A DNA stretch of 64,000 nucleotides from Siphonodentalium dalli (GCA_032622095.1 CP136063.1:266595426-266659425); one strand, 5' to 3'. Shown: positions 12,803 through 25,423, numbered from the stretch's first letter. Program-made: numbers and translations. Notes: generated by a model not told the origin, from the letters alone.

Positions 12803-15800
12803 TAACTGTGCAAATATTTTTCGTTTTCTATTTGCCTGGTAAGCTGAATATTGTATGATGTCAGATCGGAGAGTGGATCTTTAAACATTATCACACACGC
12901 TGTGTTCTGGAGAAGTCCAAAAATTAGCACGTTTGGACAATTGCCATTTACAGTGACCAATTGTAATAAACATGTTCAAAATACATGTAGTATGTTCGAG
13001 AAAAAGTGGAAACTTTTTATGTAACCAATACGAGCACAACAAGGCGTGACATAACACAACCGTTTTGTCGGTTTCAAAGTGAATTCTAGAAAGACACATA
13101 AACTGACAAAAAGGCTCATAACTATTACGAAATTATCATTGGACTAATCCCTGATTCAAGTACTAGATACAGTGTGTTGAGTCAATTCAGTTACATATAA
13201 AGTTGGTGGTTATGAAGCAAACCCTAACTGAAGATTACCGAAAACCGAAATTTCAAAGTCACAAACAGTCCGTAACAATGGGTAAAAATTGGATGACGTC
13301 ACCAAAAATAAATCTGATTTGACCTGGGGGGGGGGGGGGGGGGGGGGGGGTGAAAAAATTTCTTCCGGCACGTATGCCGGGGTGGGTGGGTGGTCAAAGC
13401 CACCAACAAGCAATTTTTTCCGCAACTAAAAAAAAATAATCCTGCTTGTTTTTAGTGTTTTGGCAATGAGTTGGGCTTCAAAACCACTTTGAATCAGTTT
13501 GAATGAGAGAAATAATGTAATTCTAACTGGTAAACTGACTGCAGGCAGTTATCGTGTTGTATTTTGTTGCAAATTTTGAAATCCAAGATGGCCGCTGGCA
13601 GCCATGTTTTTTTGGCCGAATGACCTCAAAATTACTCATTCCTATTTACATGTCCATGTTAACATCCATGATAAATAGTATGCACAGAAATTCATATACA
13701 GCTGTTTACAGTGAATTTCCCCCCGCAATTCTCTGTTTTAGTGTTAAAAGGGGGGGGGGGGTGGGTGTCAAAAAATGGTCGGAAAAAACTGCCGAAAACG
13801 GAAAAAAATTTGGCGGTGGGGGTGGGTGGGTACAAAAAATGATCGAAAGGGAAAAAATGCCATACGTGCCTGAATTTTTTTTCCGACCCCCCCCCTGGTA
13901 TGCTATGATTATTTGTCAGGGAGCAATAGGGGTGTGTGTGTGTGGTGTGTGTGTATTAATTTCTAGGTGGGTGTGAAGATCTCACCCTTGAGCATTTCCT
14001 ATAATCCAAGATGGCGTCCAACATGGCCGCCGTAGCATAGAATATGAACTAAGTCAGTTTAACCTGTTTTGTTGGAAACATTTCATCAAATGTATACAAC
14101 TGTATTATACCAGTGTTTGTAGGAAAATTAGCACTCCATTAGAAAGATGTTTACCAAAAATGGCGACCGAAATGGGAAAAATAGGAATTTATTCACTGAT
14201 ATCTCCTATATCCGTTTATATTGTTATGAACTAATGACACATTGTGCCTTTTTGTCTTATTATTCATATCTTATGATGATTTACTCAACACCACGTATTG
14301 CCCCTTTGGTCTCAGCCGCATCCAATCCATAAAGTAAACTGATCTTACAGAACGTGGTATGAAATTTCACCGAAAACTCAATATTGGTTCCTGGCCAAAA
14401 TTTGATGTGAAATGAACGGATTTGAAGGAATTAAGCGAGTGGGAGTATTGCCTATAATATGCAATCTCATTGGGGCCTGAAACGGTTACTATGTTTTATA
14501 ATGGCAGTCCAAATGGTGGCAAATTTATAGAAAGTTATATATTTCGTCCTTATGGATGCATGGAGTTGGCTAAACTGCATTAGTTATTAAAATGAAACAC
14601 ACTAGGACACAATATAATGCATATGAAATTACAGTGCGCGTGTGGTATGAGATATATATTGCAGACTTCCAGATACATTATTTGCGTCATATGTCATTTA
14701 TTCAAGATACAACAATGCAGTTATCTCAGCTTTATGGAGAATGCACACTCAATGTATGAAGATAATATGATTATTGCATACCGGCGTGGTTAATCTTGAC
14801 CCTATGTACCCGGAATAATTTTGTCATACTGGTCTTGTGGGCTATGCTATGAGTAAGTCTCCGACAAATTGAAATTGGTATTTCCAGAGTTCCAAAATGC
14901 TGTACAACATAAAATGTTGTCATGCCCTAGTAGATCAGGGAAATAACTTGATCCCAGCGTCCGTCATCAAAGGATACATTGGGCTGCCGGTACAATGGAA
15001 TGGTGCTATCAAGACAATCAATTATCACTCGCGCACGTAGATGACAGCATTGCACTTTGTGTGAGTTTAGATATCATCATATTCGGGCATAGATAGCCAT
15101 AGGATCCTAAAATAACATTTATTCAACATCCTCTTCATGCATCAAGAACAATACAATTTCCGTGAGCAAAACGATAACAGGGGATGCCATGAATTCTAGT
15201 TGCACATGTACAAATCTAAATACCTTGTGAATTCACGTAGAACAAGAACCTGAATTCAGTGATATTTCAGCGACAGTTGGAGGGTGTAAATTTTCCAATG
15301 ATCTTGGAAACCAGTGTTGGATTCAAAGAAATTGACGTGGAATATACCACATGTGATGATCGGATCACAAAGTGAGTATATATGGTCAACATATTGGAAA
15401 AAAAGGTTAATTCTCAACCTGCGGGGTGAAGCGCAGCATACATTTGGTTGAATATAGGTTAGGTCACGGCAGTGTGGACATTTGGACTATTCAGTGAAAT
15501 AAAAATCACACTGTGGAGATTTCTCCCGACTGCTTGAGGTTGAGAAATTTCAAAGTATGCCCAAGACATTTTTTGCTTGTAAGCAATATTTACGAGAAAC
15601 TCTGGTCACTGTGGAACAAACTTGAAGATACACAGGGATAGGCTAAGATGTCAGTTTCTCTGAATCAGTTGTTCATCCATGGCAAATCCCAAAACACAGG
15701 GCATAATCATTATGACACTGGCACCCAAATGATTAGCTCTATTTTTGGTATTATATTGCAATACTCAACGATAAGTGGCGATGGAAAGCAAATTACCAAA

Positions 15801-17002
15801 ATGAGAATTTGGGTTTTGGAGCGAAGACTGCACATCTACGACATATGTTTTTTATTCTAAATGCAGACTCATATAACAGCTTTTGTTGTTTTCATATCTG
15901 GACCTCTTTCTGTGATATTTGTGAAATATACATGTTCCTGATTAAATGATGGTATTTAATTTGGTTTAACCCTCAGTGCACGTCCGGTTATCAAAGATCG
16001 CGGTCGAGATCAAAGACAAGGAGAAAGCTGACAACTGTGAAGATTCAACAGGGTACAGCGTTTTTAGAGTCATTTCATGTACTGTTATATGACCTGTCGA
16101 AACAAGTATCACCACAGTGGGACAGTCTTTACTATAGACAACATGGTTATGTTAACTTATAGTGACACATTCGTACGGACTAGATATGCAACTGACTCTC
16201 CACAGAACTCAACAAATATATGCGTTTGTTGGAAGGTATCAGACCAAAGAAGAGTAGAGAGCAGATTCAAGACAAAAACTCACAAGTGTATGACTTTAAA
16301 GTGAAGCATGGGTTTTAACATTTCTACTTTGATAGTTGGTGAACGTTACTTCTGATGGGATGGCCATGTTTGGGCGGTATCTCAGTGTTCTGAACACGCT
16401 CAACTGTAAGCAGTTATCATGCAGGCACCTAGCGATCCTCAGAACGTCTATCTCCGAAATATTTAGCATAAACAGGAATGGTACAGGAAAGAGTTAATTG
16501 ACTGTTGATTAATTGATTGATTGTGGTTTAACGCTGTTTCAGCCGATAGACCATTTCACGACTAATACTACACCATTCCCGCAGCCAGTTTATTTTGAAC
16601 TTTGAACAAAATAATTATTTCCATAACATTGAGCTATTTTGGTGATTTTAATTCCTGAGCAGACGCGCGAACTGCATTGCTTGTAAAAATAATCGATGTT
16701 TCAGTCGTATAGGCTAAACACTGATTTTGGTAGCCATTTTGGTTGAAACTTACTTTAGCTGCTACAATATTTTTCAAGTGCTTGCCACTGACCATTACAG
16801 GCACCAATAAGATTGAATTTTATAGGTAATACTAACTTGTGCTTAACTCTCTCAGTTCGGGTTCGTTTCACGTTGCAATATGTCTAAAAACACGGAAGTT
16901 GTACCAAGATAAAATGTTTAGGGATTGGCATGGACTGCTACCGAAAATTGAGCCCACATTACAACAAAGAGCCTTAACTCTGCAGGATCGTGAAAATTGA
17001 AA
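12803..17002. other. Gene-free stretch with degenerate repeats
   Basis: No supported coding sequence over 4.2 kb. It holds homopolymer-rich segments (13326-13350, 13750-13762, 13880-13900), gt-rich microsatellite near 13,930-13,955, and scattered 'aagatggc'/'ggccgc' words of the type clustered at 21.7-22.5 kb. At 16,505-16,560 is a fragment ('gattgattgtggtttaacgc') of a kind I associate with molluscan interspersed repeats. Confidence 0.55.
13326..13350. repeat. Poly-G run of 25
   Basis: Twenty-five consecutive G residues after 'gacct', followed by 'tgaaaaaattt'. Homopolymer length may be partly a sequencing or assembly artefact. Confidence 0.9.
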
Positions 17003-17328
17003 TTGACCTGTATTGTGTGATATTACCCCGCAGCGAGCCCCACACATATATAGAAGCACATAGAAGAGTGTCGTCTGCTCATGTTTGTCTGGGGCTCTAT
17101 ATGGGTGAAATTATAAAATTGTTAAAGAATACAAGAACAAATTATTAAAATTGTTAGGCCAATGCATTCTCTTATATATGCGAGGCGACCTATGGTCGAC
17201 TCGCATATATAAGAGAATGCATTGGCACAGGGTAAAAAAACAACAAGCTCGCCAAGACCTTTATTCTCACTCATTGATTCATCAGATTATCGCTTTTATT
17301 AAATGTTATTGACCTGTATTGTGTGATA
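17003..17328. mobile_element. Truncated family-B hairpin MITE between 21-bp direct repeats
   Basis: 'attgacctgtattgtgtgat' occurs at 17003 and again at 17308. Between them are the right half of a family-B element (from 'gagccccacacatatatag' to the hairpin ending 'gcattggcacagggtaaaaa') and about 75 bp ('acaagctcgccaagacc...') that is repeated almost exactly at 17570-17645. This looks like a template-switch or duplication product rather than a clean insertion. Confidence 0.65.
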
Positions 17329-17835
17329 GTGAACACACATTTTAAATTTCGTTCCAATAAGTTCAGTAAAACTAAAGTAATACTGTTGCCAATGCAATAG
17401 CTGACCAACCGGACATGGGTCTTTTTGGATATGTAAGTTGTGGAGTATTCAAGTAAATGAATAGAGTATATATGGCGACTGTTGTGTCATTGCTATTTCG
17501 TAAATATTTCCAGCTCGTTTGAGGGGAATAATTATAATGACTACTTACACCTGGGAATGCACTTGTGAGCACAACAAGCTCGCCAAGACCTTTATTCTCA
17601 CTCATTGATTCATCAGATTATCGGTTTTATTAAATGTTATTTACCTGCATAATATTTACATTTTAATAAAGTTGTTTGACATCATCCCCTAGTTGCATAC
17701 AATGCGTGTATCTGCCTGGAGTTAAATTTACAAAATTGCATTTAAAATTGAAATTAGTAGGGATAGTTTTGCCGCTTGCACTCAGGAAAACTATAATAAT
17801 GACCACAAAAGTATTGTGTTCAGACTGACACTAAG

Positions 17836-18623
17836 GGTGGATACACACATGCATGTAATTTTTGTATGTAAAATACATGTATTATACATGTATTTTACAT
17901 GGCCACACCAATAATTGACAACATTAATCACCTGCTCGCGAGCGGTTCATTGTTAACAGGCCAGACAAGTGAGTAGTGCTATAGGCGAAGTCAAACTGTA
18001 GGCTATCAGGACATTTAAGGCCAGTCCATAACATGTCTTCTCTTACAGATGCGGAAATTAGTCAAGTCTGTATGATATCTGGCATTTTATTAATGCACGA
18101 ACGTCAGAAGCGACACGTCTGGCATATACAGGCTTGATATAGAACATTTTCGACCATGATGCTTGTTTGGCGTGGGGTCTTGAAAGCTTCAAATCGCTAA
18201 GGGACTTAGTTGAATATATCGATCGGAATAATCTGGGCAAGAAGGTACAATATAATATGTTTTACTTAAATAGCTCAGAGTTAGCCACCCCGCCTGGTAG
18301 CTTTCGGGGATCACATATAGCCCCTGCGTCGGGGAAATCCTGATCCACCACTGCTATAAATATCAAGAGAGGACTGGTAATTATTTAAGTAAAACGTCCA
18401 CCGTATGGGTTATCCCACGAACAATTATTTTAAGTGGCCTGGCGACTCGGTCCAATATAGCGGTTTCTCTACATTCCGACTTAATTGGAACTAGAACTCA
18501 GTGCGGTCAACACGCCGACAATGATTGGGTTGTCAGTGGACACATATTACAGTGTTTGTATGATCCATGTAAAACGCCAAATACACGATAATTACAGAGA
18601 TTACATGCATGTGTGTATCCACC
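17836..18623. mobile_element. 0.8-kb inverted-repeat element with flanking 13-bp repeat
   Basis: Ends are inverted: 'ggtggatacacacatgcatg' plus 'taa' on the left and 'ttacatgcatgtgtgtatcc' plus 'acc' on the right. 'gactgacactaag' abuts the left end and recurs 4 bp beyond the right end. A palindrome 'aaaatacatgtattatacat' lies just inside the left end. A smaller element (18259-18395) is nested within. No transposase is seen. Confidence 0.7.
18259..18395. mobile_element. Small nested inverted-repeat element
   Basis: Perfect 14-bp inverted ends 'gttttacttaaata' / 'tatttaagtaaaac' flank about 110 bp of GC-richer sequence ('ccaccccgcctggtagc'). Confidence 0.5.
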
Positions 18624-18640
18624 CCAAGACTGACACTAAG

Positions 18641-21000
18641 AATTTTAAGGTCTGGCTATAAACTGACAAGTCATAATTTCTCACCCATTTGATATTGAAT
18701 TTAGTCACACGGTTCTGAAGTTTTATGTTCCTATGAAAAATACTAGTGTTCAAAATTAGTTCTTTGGTGAACATGTTTATGTGTGTTCTCATTGTGTTGC
18801 TTGGACACATAGAAGTGTTTCAATGTTGTTGCAGTGTTCGTACACATCAAGTCTTCACATATATCGAACGTGTATACGCATTCATAACATGAACGCTTCT
18901 ATTCATTTAATTTGATCAGATGTGTTCACATTTATACACCAGGAACCGTTAGAGTAATTGACCACATATGTTCTAAACCGAACATTGAATAGTGTTCATT
19001 ATATTTTGCATTTTTTTGTGTGTTCAAATTTGAACACTTCTACTTACAGTGATTTATGAACTACCAAGCTTCATTAATTCCGTCCCAGACACAAGAGAAA
19101 CAGCTACAAATATTTCCCTTAATTTTTTTCTCAAAAAATAGATTTTCGATCAAAATGCAGGAATGTTCTACTAACAGTAGTATTTCCTATGCCAGTTCGT
19201 GGGAACGTTAAATCAGAACATCAGTGATAAAAAAAAATTCTAATACATATAATATTTAAAAGGTTATCATAGTAATTAAAGAGATATGAAGCCATATTTA
19301 TAGAGGTATTAACCCTTTCTTTACTAAATACTCATTGTCGAGTAGTTATCCCTGAGGAAATATTCCGAAATGTTCCGATAATTAGTTCCACAAATCATAG
19401 AATTCCCTCTGCAATTTCTTTTAATGTCGTATACTTATATTTACTAAACATCTCTCCATGCAGTGAATGATAGATCATTCCAATGTATAGTTATGTAACT
19501 GCTGCTTGGATCAATTTAGTAAAGAAAGGTTTTTGTGGCGATGCATACCGGTAGATCAAATAAAGGATAAGGATAATATATATGATATGAAGGTAAATTT
19601 GTAGGTGGATAAATAGGATTAAACATCGCCCGCCACGTATATAACACGGCCAAGAATCATACGATCCCAGGTTGAAATAGAAAATGGCGGATTGTGAAAA
19701 CAATACAAAAACGAGGTAATTTCTTATAAAGGCCATTGGCCCATTATCTAATTGTGACGAGCATATTAAAACTAGGTTCCGAATACATTGATAACCAACT
19801 TGTGCCGAAGTGGTCATTAGCTATCTCGCCCATTCTCACAAACGTTTCTAATCTTGATTGATAAGAAATGACCTGTTTTCTCTGTATATTATTCAAAATC
19901 CGTCATTTTTATTTCAACTTTGAGCTACATGATTCCTGATCGTGAATAGTGCAGACGATGCATTCCGGAAACACAAGAAAACAAACAAAAACGAAACTAA
20001 GGAGATATACGGAAATATCCCGATCAACGGTAAAACGAAACAACAAAATTCATTAACAAATACAAACTTAAAATGGAGGTAGAATCTAAAGGTTGAGGAT
20101 TAGGAAACTGTCTGTATTGGAGTGTCAGATCGAACAAGTTAGTGCCAAAGCTAGTGTCTATTCGCATCAAGAGAAGTTTGCGACTTGTCGCTATATACGA
20201 CCTTCAATGCAAAACGACACGTCAGCTGACCACGGTTAGATAAATGTCACATTGCACCGTAATCCTGAGTTGTTCCCTATTCCACGGTCAGGGGATCACG
20301 TGGTCTCAATTTTAAATTAAATGGCTGATAGTCACAAATACGCAACAACCGAAGTAACATCTTATAAAGACACAATAATTGTTTATGCGATAAGAGTATA
20401 TGTTAATACTTAAATGAAAAAATGTTTCCAACCGGACAATGCTTCGCTTTGAAACTTGAAAGAATATTATTGGAACAAAAAACTCAGTATTTCGAAGCAT
20501 ACATGGAGTATGACCAGGTTTGATATACAAGTCATAATGCGGGTCGCCATACATTGACATGGGCATTTGTAAGAGAATGTCGCACGTCCTTTTCGTTAAA
20601 CGTTTTAATCCACCATTTTGTATTGAGACCATGCACGTGATGTATGGGACCGTGTATACATAGAGTACTATAAATAATATAAGTCATACTGTATGCTAGA
20701 CTGATTCCAAAACCAGCACCAAGTTATGATGAAACACTCGTAATGGGTTTGTATGGCTGACCAGTCGTTCCACATTAGAAGTCACATCGACAATCGCACG
20801 CGCATATCTTATGTGAATAGACCCTTATATAAATTAACTATATTTGCAGAGGAAACGGGTTATGCTTGGTGTATGATACTGAGTAGTATAATAAAGGTAA
20901 ACATCCAGCTAGAAGCGATAGAGCGCTCATGCGAACGGCTAGCAGTGTGTCTTTGATTCCCCAGCCTCCGACTATAACCTGATACTATACTTACATAGTT
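18641..21000. other. Gene-free stretch with one partial family-D MITE (19309-19530)
   Basis: No gene supported. 19309-19530 starts TTAA plus 'ccctttctttactaaatact' and ends 'atttagtaaagaaagg' without a second TTAA, so it is a family-D copy with an eroded right end. The minus-strand frame at 19491-19817 is hydrophobic but has no identifiable domain. Confidence 0.55.
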
Positions 21001-21384
21001 TTAACCCTTTACCCAACAGAACGGCCCTGTGCCAATGCATTCTCTTATATATGCGAGTCGACCATAGATCGCCTCGCATATATAAGAGAATGCATTGGCT
21101 TAACACATTAAAAATGATAAAATTGTTAAAGAATGTAAGACAAAATGGTAAAAAGTGTTAGGCCAATGCATTCTCTTATATATGCGAGGCGACCTATGGT
21201 CGACTCGCATATATAAGAGAATGCATTGGCACAGGGCATAACTGTAACCATCACAATGTGGTCAATGGGCCGGTTCCAATGATATCCATATTTGTATGGT
21301 TTTATTGAGACAGACCCAAGATAATTTAGGCTGTTGCAGCTTTATTTGGCCGTTTTTGGCCGGTTTGTTTGGGTAAAGGGTTAA
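21001..21384. mobile_element. Complete family-A TTAA MITE with double-hairpin cassette
   Basis: TTAA on both sides. Outer TIRs are 'ccctttacccaacagaacgg' and the inverted 'ccggtttgtttgggtaaagg'. A double-hairpin cassette occupies 21025-21236: two roughly 70-bp palindromes around an AT-rich spacer. It is followed by a non-palindromic arm shared with 31803-32246 ('ggttccaatgatatccatat', 'ttattgagacagac'). The TTAA duplication suggests piggyBac-type mobilisation in trans (inference). Confidence 0.85.
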
Positions 21385-21654
21385 CCGAGACAATTACATG
21401 TATTACCCAGATGGAATATTATCATTTATTGGCATCCAAGGTGAATGCAGTTGCGACATTGTATCGTAAAATTTAACATAATTTATAAATTTAATAAGAT
21501 AAACGTTGTGCTCACTTCCACACAGGGACGTGATTAGATGGTCTCCTTTGTTGAGGGGGTGTCCACGTTGACATTTCGAACTGTAACCCCTCCCCTTGAA
21601 CCAGACGAAACTCGCAAGTTATTAAAATTCAATTTGATTTTTCCGAAATTCGTT

Positions 21655-22520
21655 AAACAACATGGCCACCAGCAGCCATCTTGGATTTAAAAGTTTAATC
21701 CATCGTCACACCCTGCCGCCCGCATTTATGGGAAAATTGTTTTTGAAAATGAATAGGCATGTTTAGGGCCACCTCTATATAGTAACTATCGAATTTGAAC
21801 GATTTTCGTTGAAAAAACATGGCCGCCGGGAGCCATCTTGGATTTTACTCTGTACATGACTAAATCATTTGGAACACACTACAGACCACATCCCTCATCC
21901 AAATGTCACCAAATTTCATATGGATCTTCTGGGTAACCACTAGTTGGGAACAATAATTTTTTTTCTTCAAATTTAGTTGAAAAACATGGCCGCCAGTGGC
22001 CATCTTAGATTTTACTCTTTGCATGACTAATTCCTTCGCCATACCCTACTTGCCACATCCCTCATTCGATGGTCAATAAATACTTCATATGGATCTTCGG
22101 GGTGACCACTAGATGGGAGGCATCAACTATTTCCAAATTTCATTAAAACATGCGACCATCTTTGATTTCAATTCGAATCCATTGTTACACACCTTGCAGC
22201 CGACATTTATTGGAGATTTTTTTTTTTTTTACAGGCATGTTAAGGATCACTTCTGATGACAGCTGTCGAATTGGAACGAAATTCAATAAAAAACATGGCT
22301 GTCGGCAGCCATCTTGCATTTTACGAACTTCGTTAAAAACATGGCCGCCTGCAGCCATGTTGGGTTTCAAATTTGAATCCGTTAGCACACCCCGCAGCCC
22401 GCATTTATTGGAGAATTGTTTTTGAGAATTCAAAGGCTTGTTTAGAATTACCTCTTAATGGGAGCAATCGAATTTGAACCTTTTTCGATGATAAATATGG
22501 CCACCGGCAGCCATATTGTA
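21655..22520. repeat. Degenerate tandem repeat with 'catggccgcc...gccatcttg' words
   Basis: Roughly 150-170-bp units repeat about six times. Each has 'aacatggccgcc', a short gap, then 'gcagccatcttggatttta', followed by 'cacatccctcatccaaat' and 'tcatatggatcttc' segments in varying order. Units are diverged and two are shortened (22290-22360). There is no coding support. A poly-A run sits at 22647-22662. Confidence 0.7.
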
Positions 22521-22812
22521 TTTTACTCGTTGCATTTACTAAATCATTTGGCACATCCTACAGTCCACATCTCTCGTCCGATATTCACCAAACTTTATAC
22601 GGATCGTTTCGACATCGTAATATCATAACTGGAGAGTCATTAAAAAAAAAAAAAAAAAAAAACGTTAGTCTATTATTTCATGTACTCGTTGATGATATAG
22701 TTGTTTTAAAGAATGTTATGTTATTTCGCTTGAAACCACTTCGAAGGAATTGTATCTCTTTAAACTGCAGGTCAAGTTGGTAGTTTTTCTGTGGAGATTA
22801 TTCGCTTTGTAC

Positions 22813-24212
22813 ACCTTTAGAATAAATGTGTATAAATTCTACACAGTATGCGTTACATTTTATCTTAAACAAAATTGTGTATATATGACGTAAATGTCGG
22901 TAGAATTTTCTCAATATTTAATATGAGTGAATATGTGAGTATATTATTGTTAGTAGATGAGTGAATGTGTGAGTATATTATAGTTAGTAGATGATATATG
23001 TTCTATGTGAGTATATTATAGTTAGTATAAGATGAGATATGTTCTATGTGAGTATATTATAGTTAGTAGATGTGAGTATATTATAGTTAGTAGATGAGAT
23101 ATGAGTGAATGTGTGAGTATATTATAGTTAGTATAGATGAGATGTTAGTGAATATGTGAGTATATTATAGTTAGTAGATGAGATATGAGTGAATATGTGA
23201 GTATATTATAGTTAGTATAGATGATATATGTTCTATGTGAGTATATATAGTTAGTATAGATGAGATATGTTCTATGCGAGTATATTATAGTTAGTATAGA
23301 TGATATATGTTCTATGTGAGTATATTATAGTTAGTATAGATGATATATGTTCTATGTGAGTATATTATAGTTAGTATAGATGATATATGTTCTATGTGAG
23401 TATATTATAGTTAGTATAGATGAGATATGTTCTATGTGAGTATATTATAGTTAGTATAGATGATATATGTTCTATGTGAGTATATTATAGTTAGTATAGA
23501 TGATATATGTTCTATGTGAGTATATTATAGTTAGTATAGATGATATATGTTCTATGTGAGTATATTATAGTTAGTATAGATGAGATATGTTCTATGTGAG
23601 TATATTATAGTTAGTATAGATGAGATATGTTCTATGTGAGTATATTATAGTTAGTATAGATGATATATGTTCTATGTGAGTATATTATAGTTAGTATATG
23701 AGATATGTTCTATGTGAGTATATTATAGTTAGTATAGATGATATATGTTCTATGTGAGTATATTATAGTTAGTAGATGAGATATGTTCTATGTGAGTATA
23801 TTATAGTTAGCATAGATGATATATGTTCTATGTGAGTATATTATAGTTAGTATAGATGAGATATGTTCTATGTGAGACACAAACCTCGTAAAAGCTACCA
23901 TTTTAAAAATCTAGCAGCCGCTTTAAAACGTTGTGCTACACAATTATGTGCTGTTCAGTTTTGACACAAACACAGTGTATAACACATTTTAATACTGCTG
24001 CCAATTTTTTTTCTTTGGTAGCCTTTAACAGTTTTGTGTCTCCAATAAAACACATTTCACTTAGAACTATGATACACTCACATATTCACTCATATTCAAT
24101 GTTGAGTCAATTCCACTGACACATATATGCCATGTCTCATTTCTACACAATTTTGTTTAAGATAAAATGTAACATATATTGTGTAGAATTTATACACATT
24201 TGTTCTAAAAGT
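22813..24212. mobile_element. TIR transposon carrying the 40-bp satellite
   Basis: About 130-bp inverted ends: left from 'ctttagaataaatgtgtata' through 'ttatcttaaacaaaattgtg' and 'tctcaatatttaatatgagt'; right is the inverse, ending 'tacacatttgttctaaaag'. The interior after the array (23880-24060: 'cctcgtaaaagctacc', 'gttttgacacaaacacagtg', 'gtgtctccaataaaacaca') matches the 7879-8886 element in reverse. The rightmost 70 bp overlaps the open frame of the tail exon of the Ig gene. No transposase is visible. Confidence 0.8.
22915..23877. repeat. 40-bp satellite array (about 24 copies)
   Basis: Unit 'tatgtgagtatattatagtt' plus 'agtatagatgatatatgttc', repeated with few changes (gat/gag; shortened units near the left end such as 'gtgagtatattatagttagt' plus 'agatgagat'). 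The array lies wholly inside the TIR transposon 22813-24212. Confidence 0.95.
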
Positions 24213-24609
24213 GATTGGTCAGAGGCTGGTTCATTCGACACATTTCGCATGCTCTCATGTTTACCTATCGCTATGGAAGGCCTGCCTTTCCTACTGGTCG
24301 TTAAAACCTCTGAGCCGCTCTGTGGTTTTTGTTGATGTGATATGGGCGTAGATTTTGTGGCTGGAGAAGTGCTCAAATTTTGACTCTGGTGATCTTGTTG
24401 GTAATTTGAATCATAACCTTTACCGGATAAGCTTTTTCTGGGCGGCTCTCCTGGAGTGTTCGTAGTAGTACGAATGGAATGTATATGTACGGGATACACC
24501 CGACCATCTTCCTCTTTTGGAACGTAGATCGGTCTCCTCGTCGTAACGAACGGCAACCGTTGTGCTGGCTGAGTTGTCGTTGTTGCTTTCACAGTAGGTG
24601 GAATGTATT
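24143..24609 (-). CDS. Ig gene exon 6: Pro/Ser/Thr-rich tail; 3' end uncertain
   Basis: The acceptor 'aaatccttccag' precedes 24609. The split codon with exon 5 gives Glu, so the protein reads RLY-E-YIPPTVKA. The tail is low-complexity and extracellular-stalk-like: TTTTQPAQ, TTRRPIY, NYQQDHQSQN, SHQQKPQSGS. There is no Ig fold, membrane segment or clear GPI signal. The open frame runs on to a stop at 24143-24145, but its last 24 codons (from SLLEQM) lie in the terminal inverted repeat of the transposon at 22813-24212. A good alternative donor, ATAG|GTAAAC, would end the exon at 24265 in phase 1, matching the other exon borders. In that case an anchor exon lies further left and was not recognised. 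The acceptor side is reliable; the 3' end is not. Confidence 0.75.
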
Positions 24610-24654
24610 CTGGAAGGATTTAAATCAGAGTTATGGAACTTATGCATTGTATAT

Positions 24655-25236
24655 CCCTTTCATGACTCATGATGACTGGAGCTTCCTGAGTTTTCTGCGA
24701 AAACCCTCAACCAATGCATTCTCTTTAATATAAAGTCGACCATAGGTCGCCTCGTATATATATAAGAAAATGCACTGGCCTAACAAATTTTTTATTATTT
24801 TTTTTATAATTCTTTAAGAAAAAATGAGAAAAATGAAAAAAAAAATATTAAAGAATGTAAGAAATAATGATAAAAAATTATAAATATTGTTAATTGAATG
24901 TGAGAAAAAATTATAAAAATTGATAAAGAATGTAAGAAAAATTATAAAAAATGATATAATTTTTAAAGAATGTAAGAAAAAATTATAAAGATTGTTATAG
25001 AATGTAAGAAGAAATTATAAAAATGATAAAAAAAATGTCAAAAAATGTAAGAAAAAATTATAAAAAATTGTAAAAGAACGTAAGAAAAAATTGATAAAAT
25101 ATTATAAAAAATTGTTAGGCCCATGCATTCTCTTACATATCCGATGCGACCTATGGTGGAGTCGCATATATAAGATAATGCACTGGCACAGGGTTTTTAA
25201 TGTTGCGCCAGCGCGGCTCCCGTCATGAAAGGGTTA
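24655..25236. mobile_element. Family-C hairpin MITE filling most of the exon 5-6 intron
   Basis: Outer ends are 'ccctttcatgactcatgatg' and the inverted 'cccgtcatgaaagggtta'. Next inside are 'gaaaaccctcaaccaatgca' and 'gcactggcacagggtttt', i.e. the double-hairpin cassette with diverged hairpins (24709-24780, 25117-25190). The spacer is a long run of 'aaaaattataaaaattgttaaagaatgtaag'-type words. It occupies about 580 of the 951 intron bases and starts 46 bp upstream of the exon 6 acceptor. Confidence 0.8.
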
Positions 25237-25423
25237 TTTCAGCTTTTCAAACCGGTCACATGTTGTCACCGGTTTAGAAAATATATAACATAAGTCATGG
25301 TTATTTCACACTAATATGATAACTATCACATTTTCGCTGCAAATATGACCAAGCCAATGTAATTTCTCGAGTACAACAATTGATGGTGATGTCTCATTAT
25401 AATTAAAAAAACATTTATCTAGC

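Noticed and set aside
14890-15030. Possible retroviral-type aspartic protease remnant ('ALVDQGNNLIPASV' in one plus frame)
   Set aside because: The catalytic D-T/S-G is D-Q-G, the match is short, the frame stops soon after, and no reverse transcriptase or integrase remains nearby. Probably chance.
19491-19817. Hydrophobic minus-strand frame considered as the missing C-terminal anchor exon of the Ig gene
   Set aside because: The composition is that of AT-rich non-coding DNA, it overlaps a family-D MITE end, and no phase-1 acceptor precedes a plausible anchor.
22915-23877. CRISPR-like regular repeats
   Set aside because: Units are contiguous tandem repeats without unique spacers.
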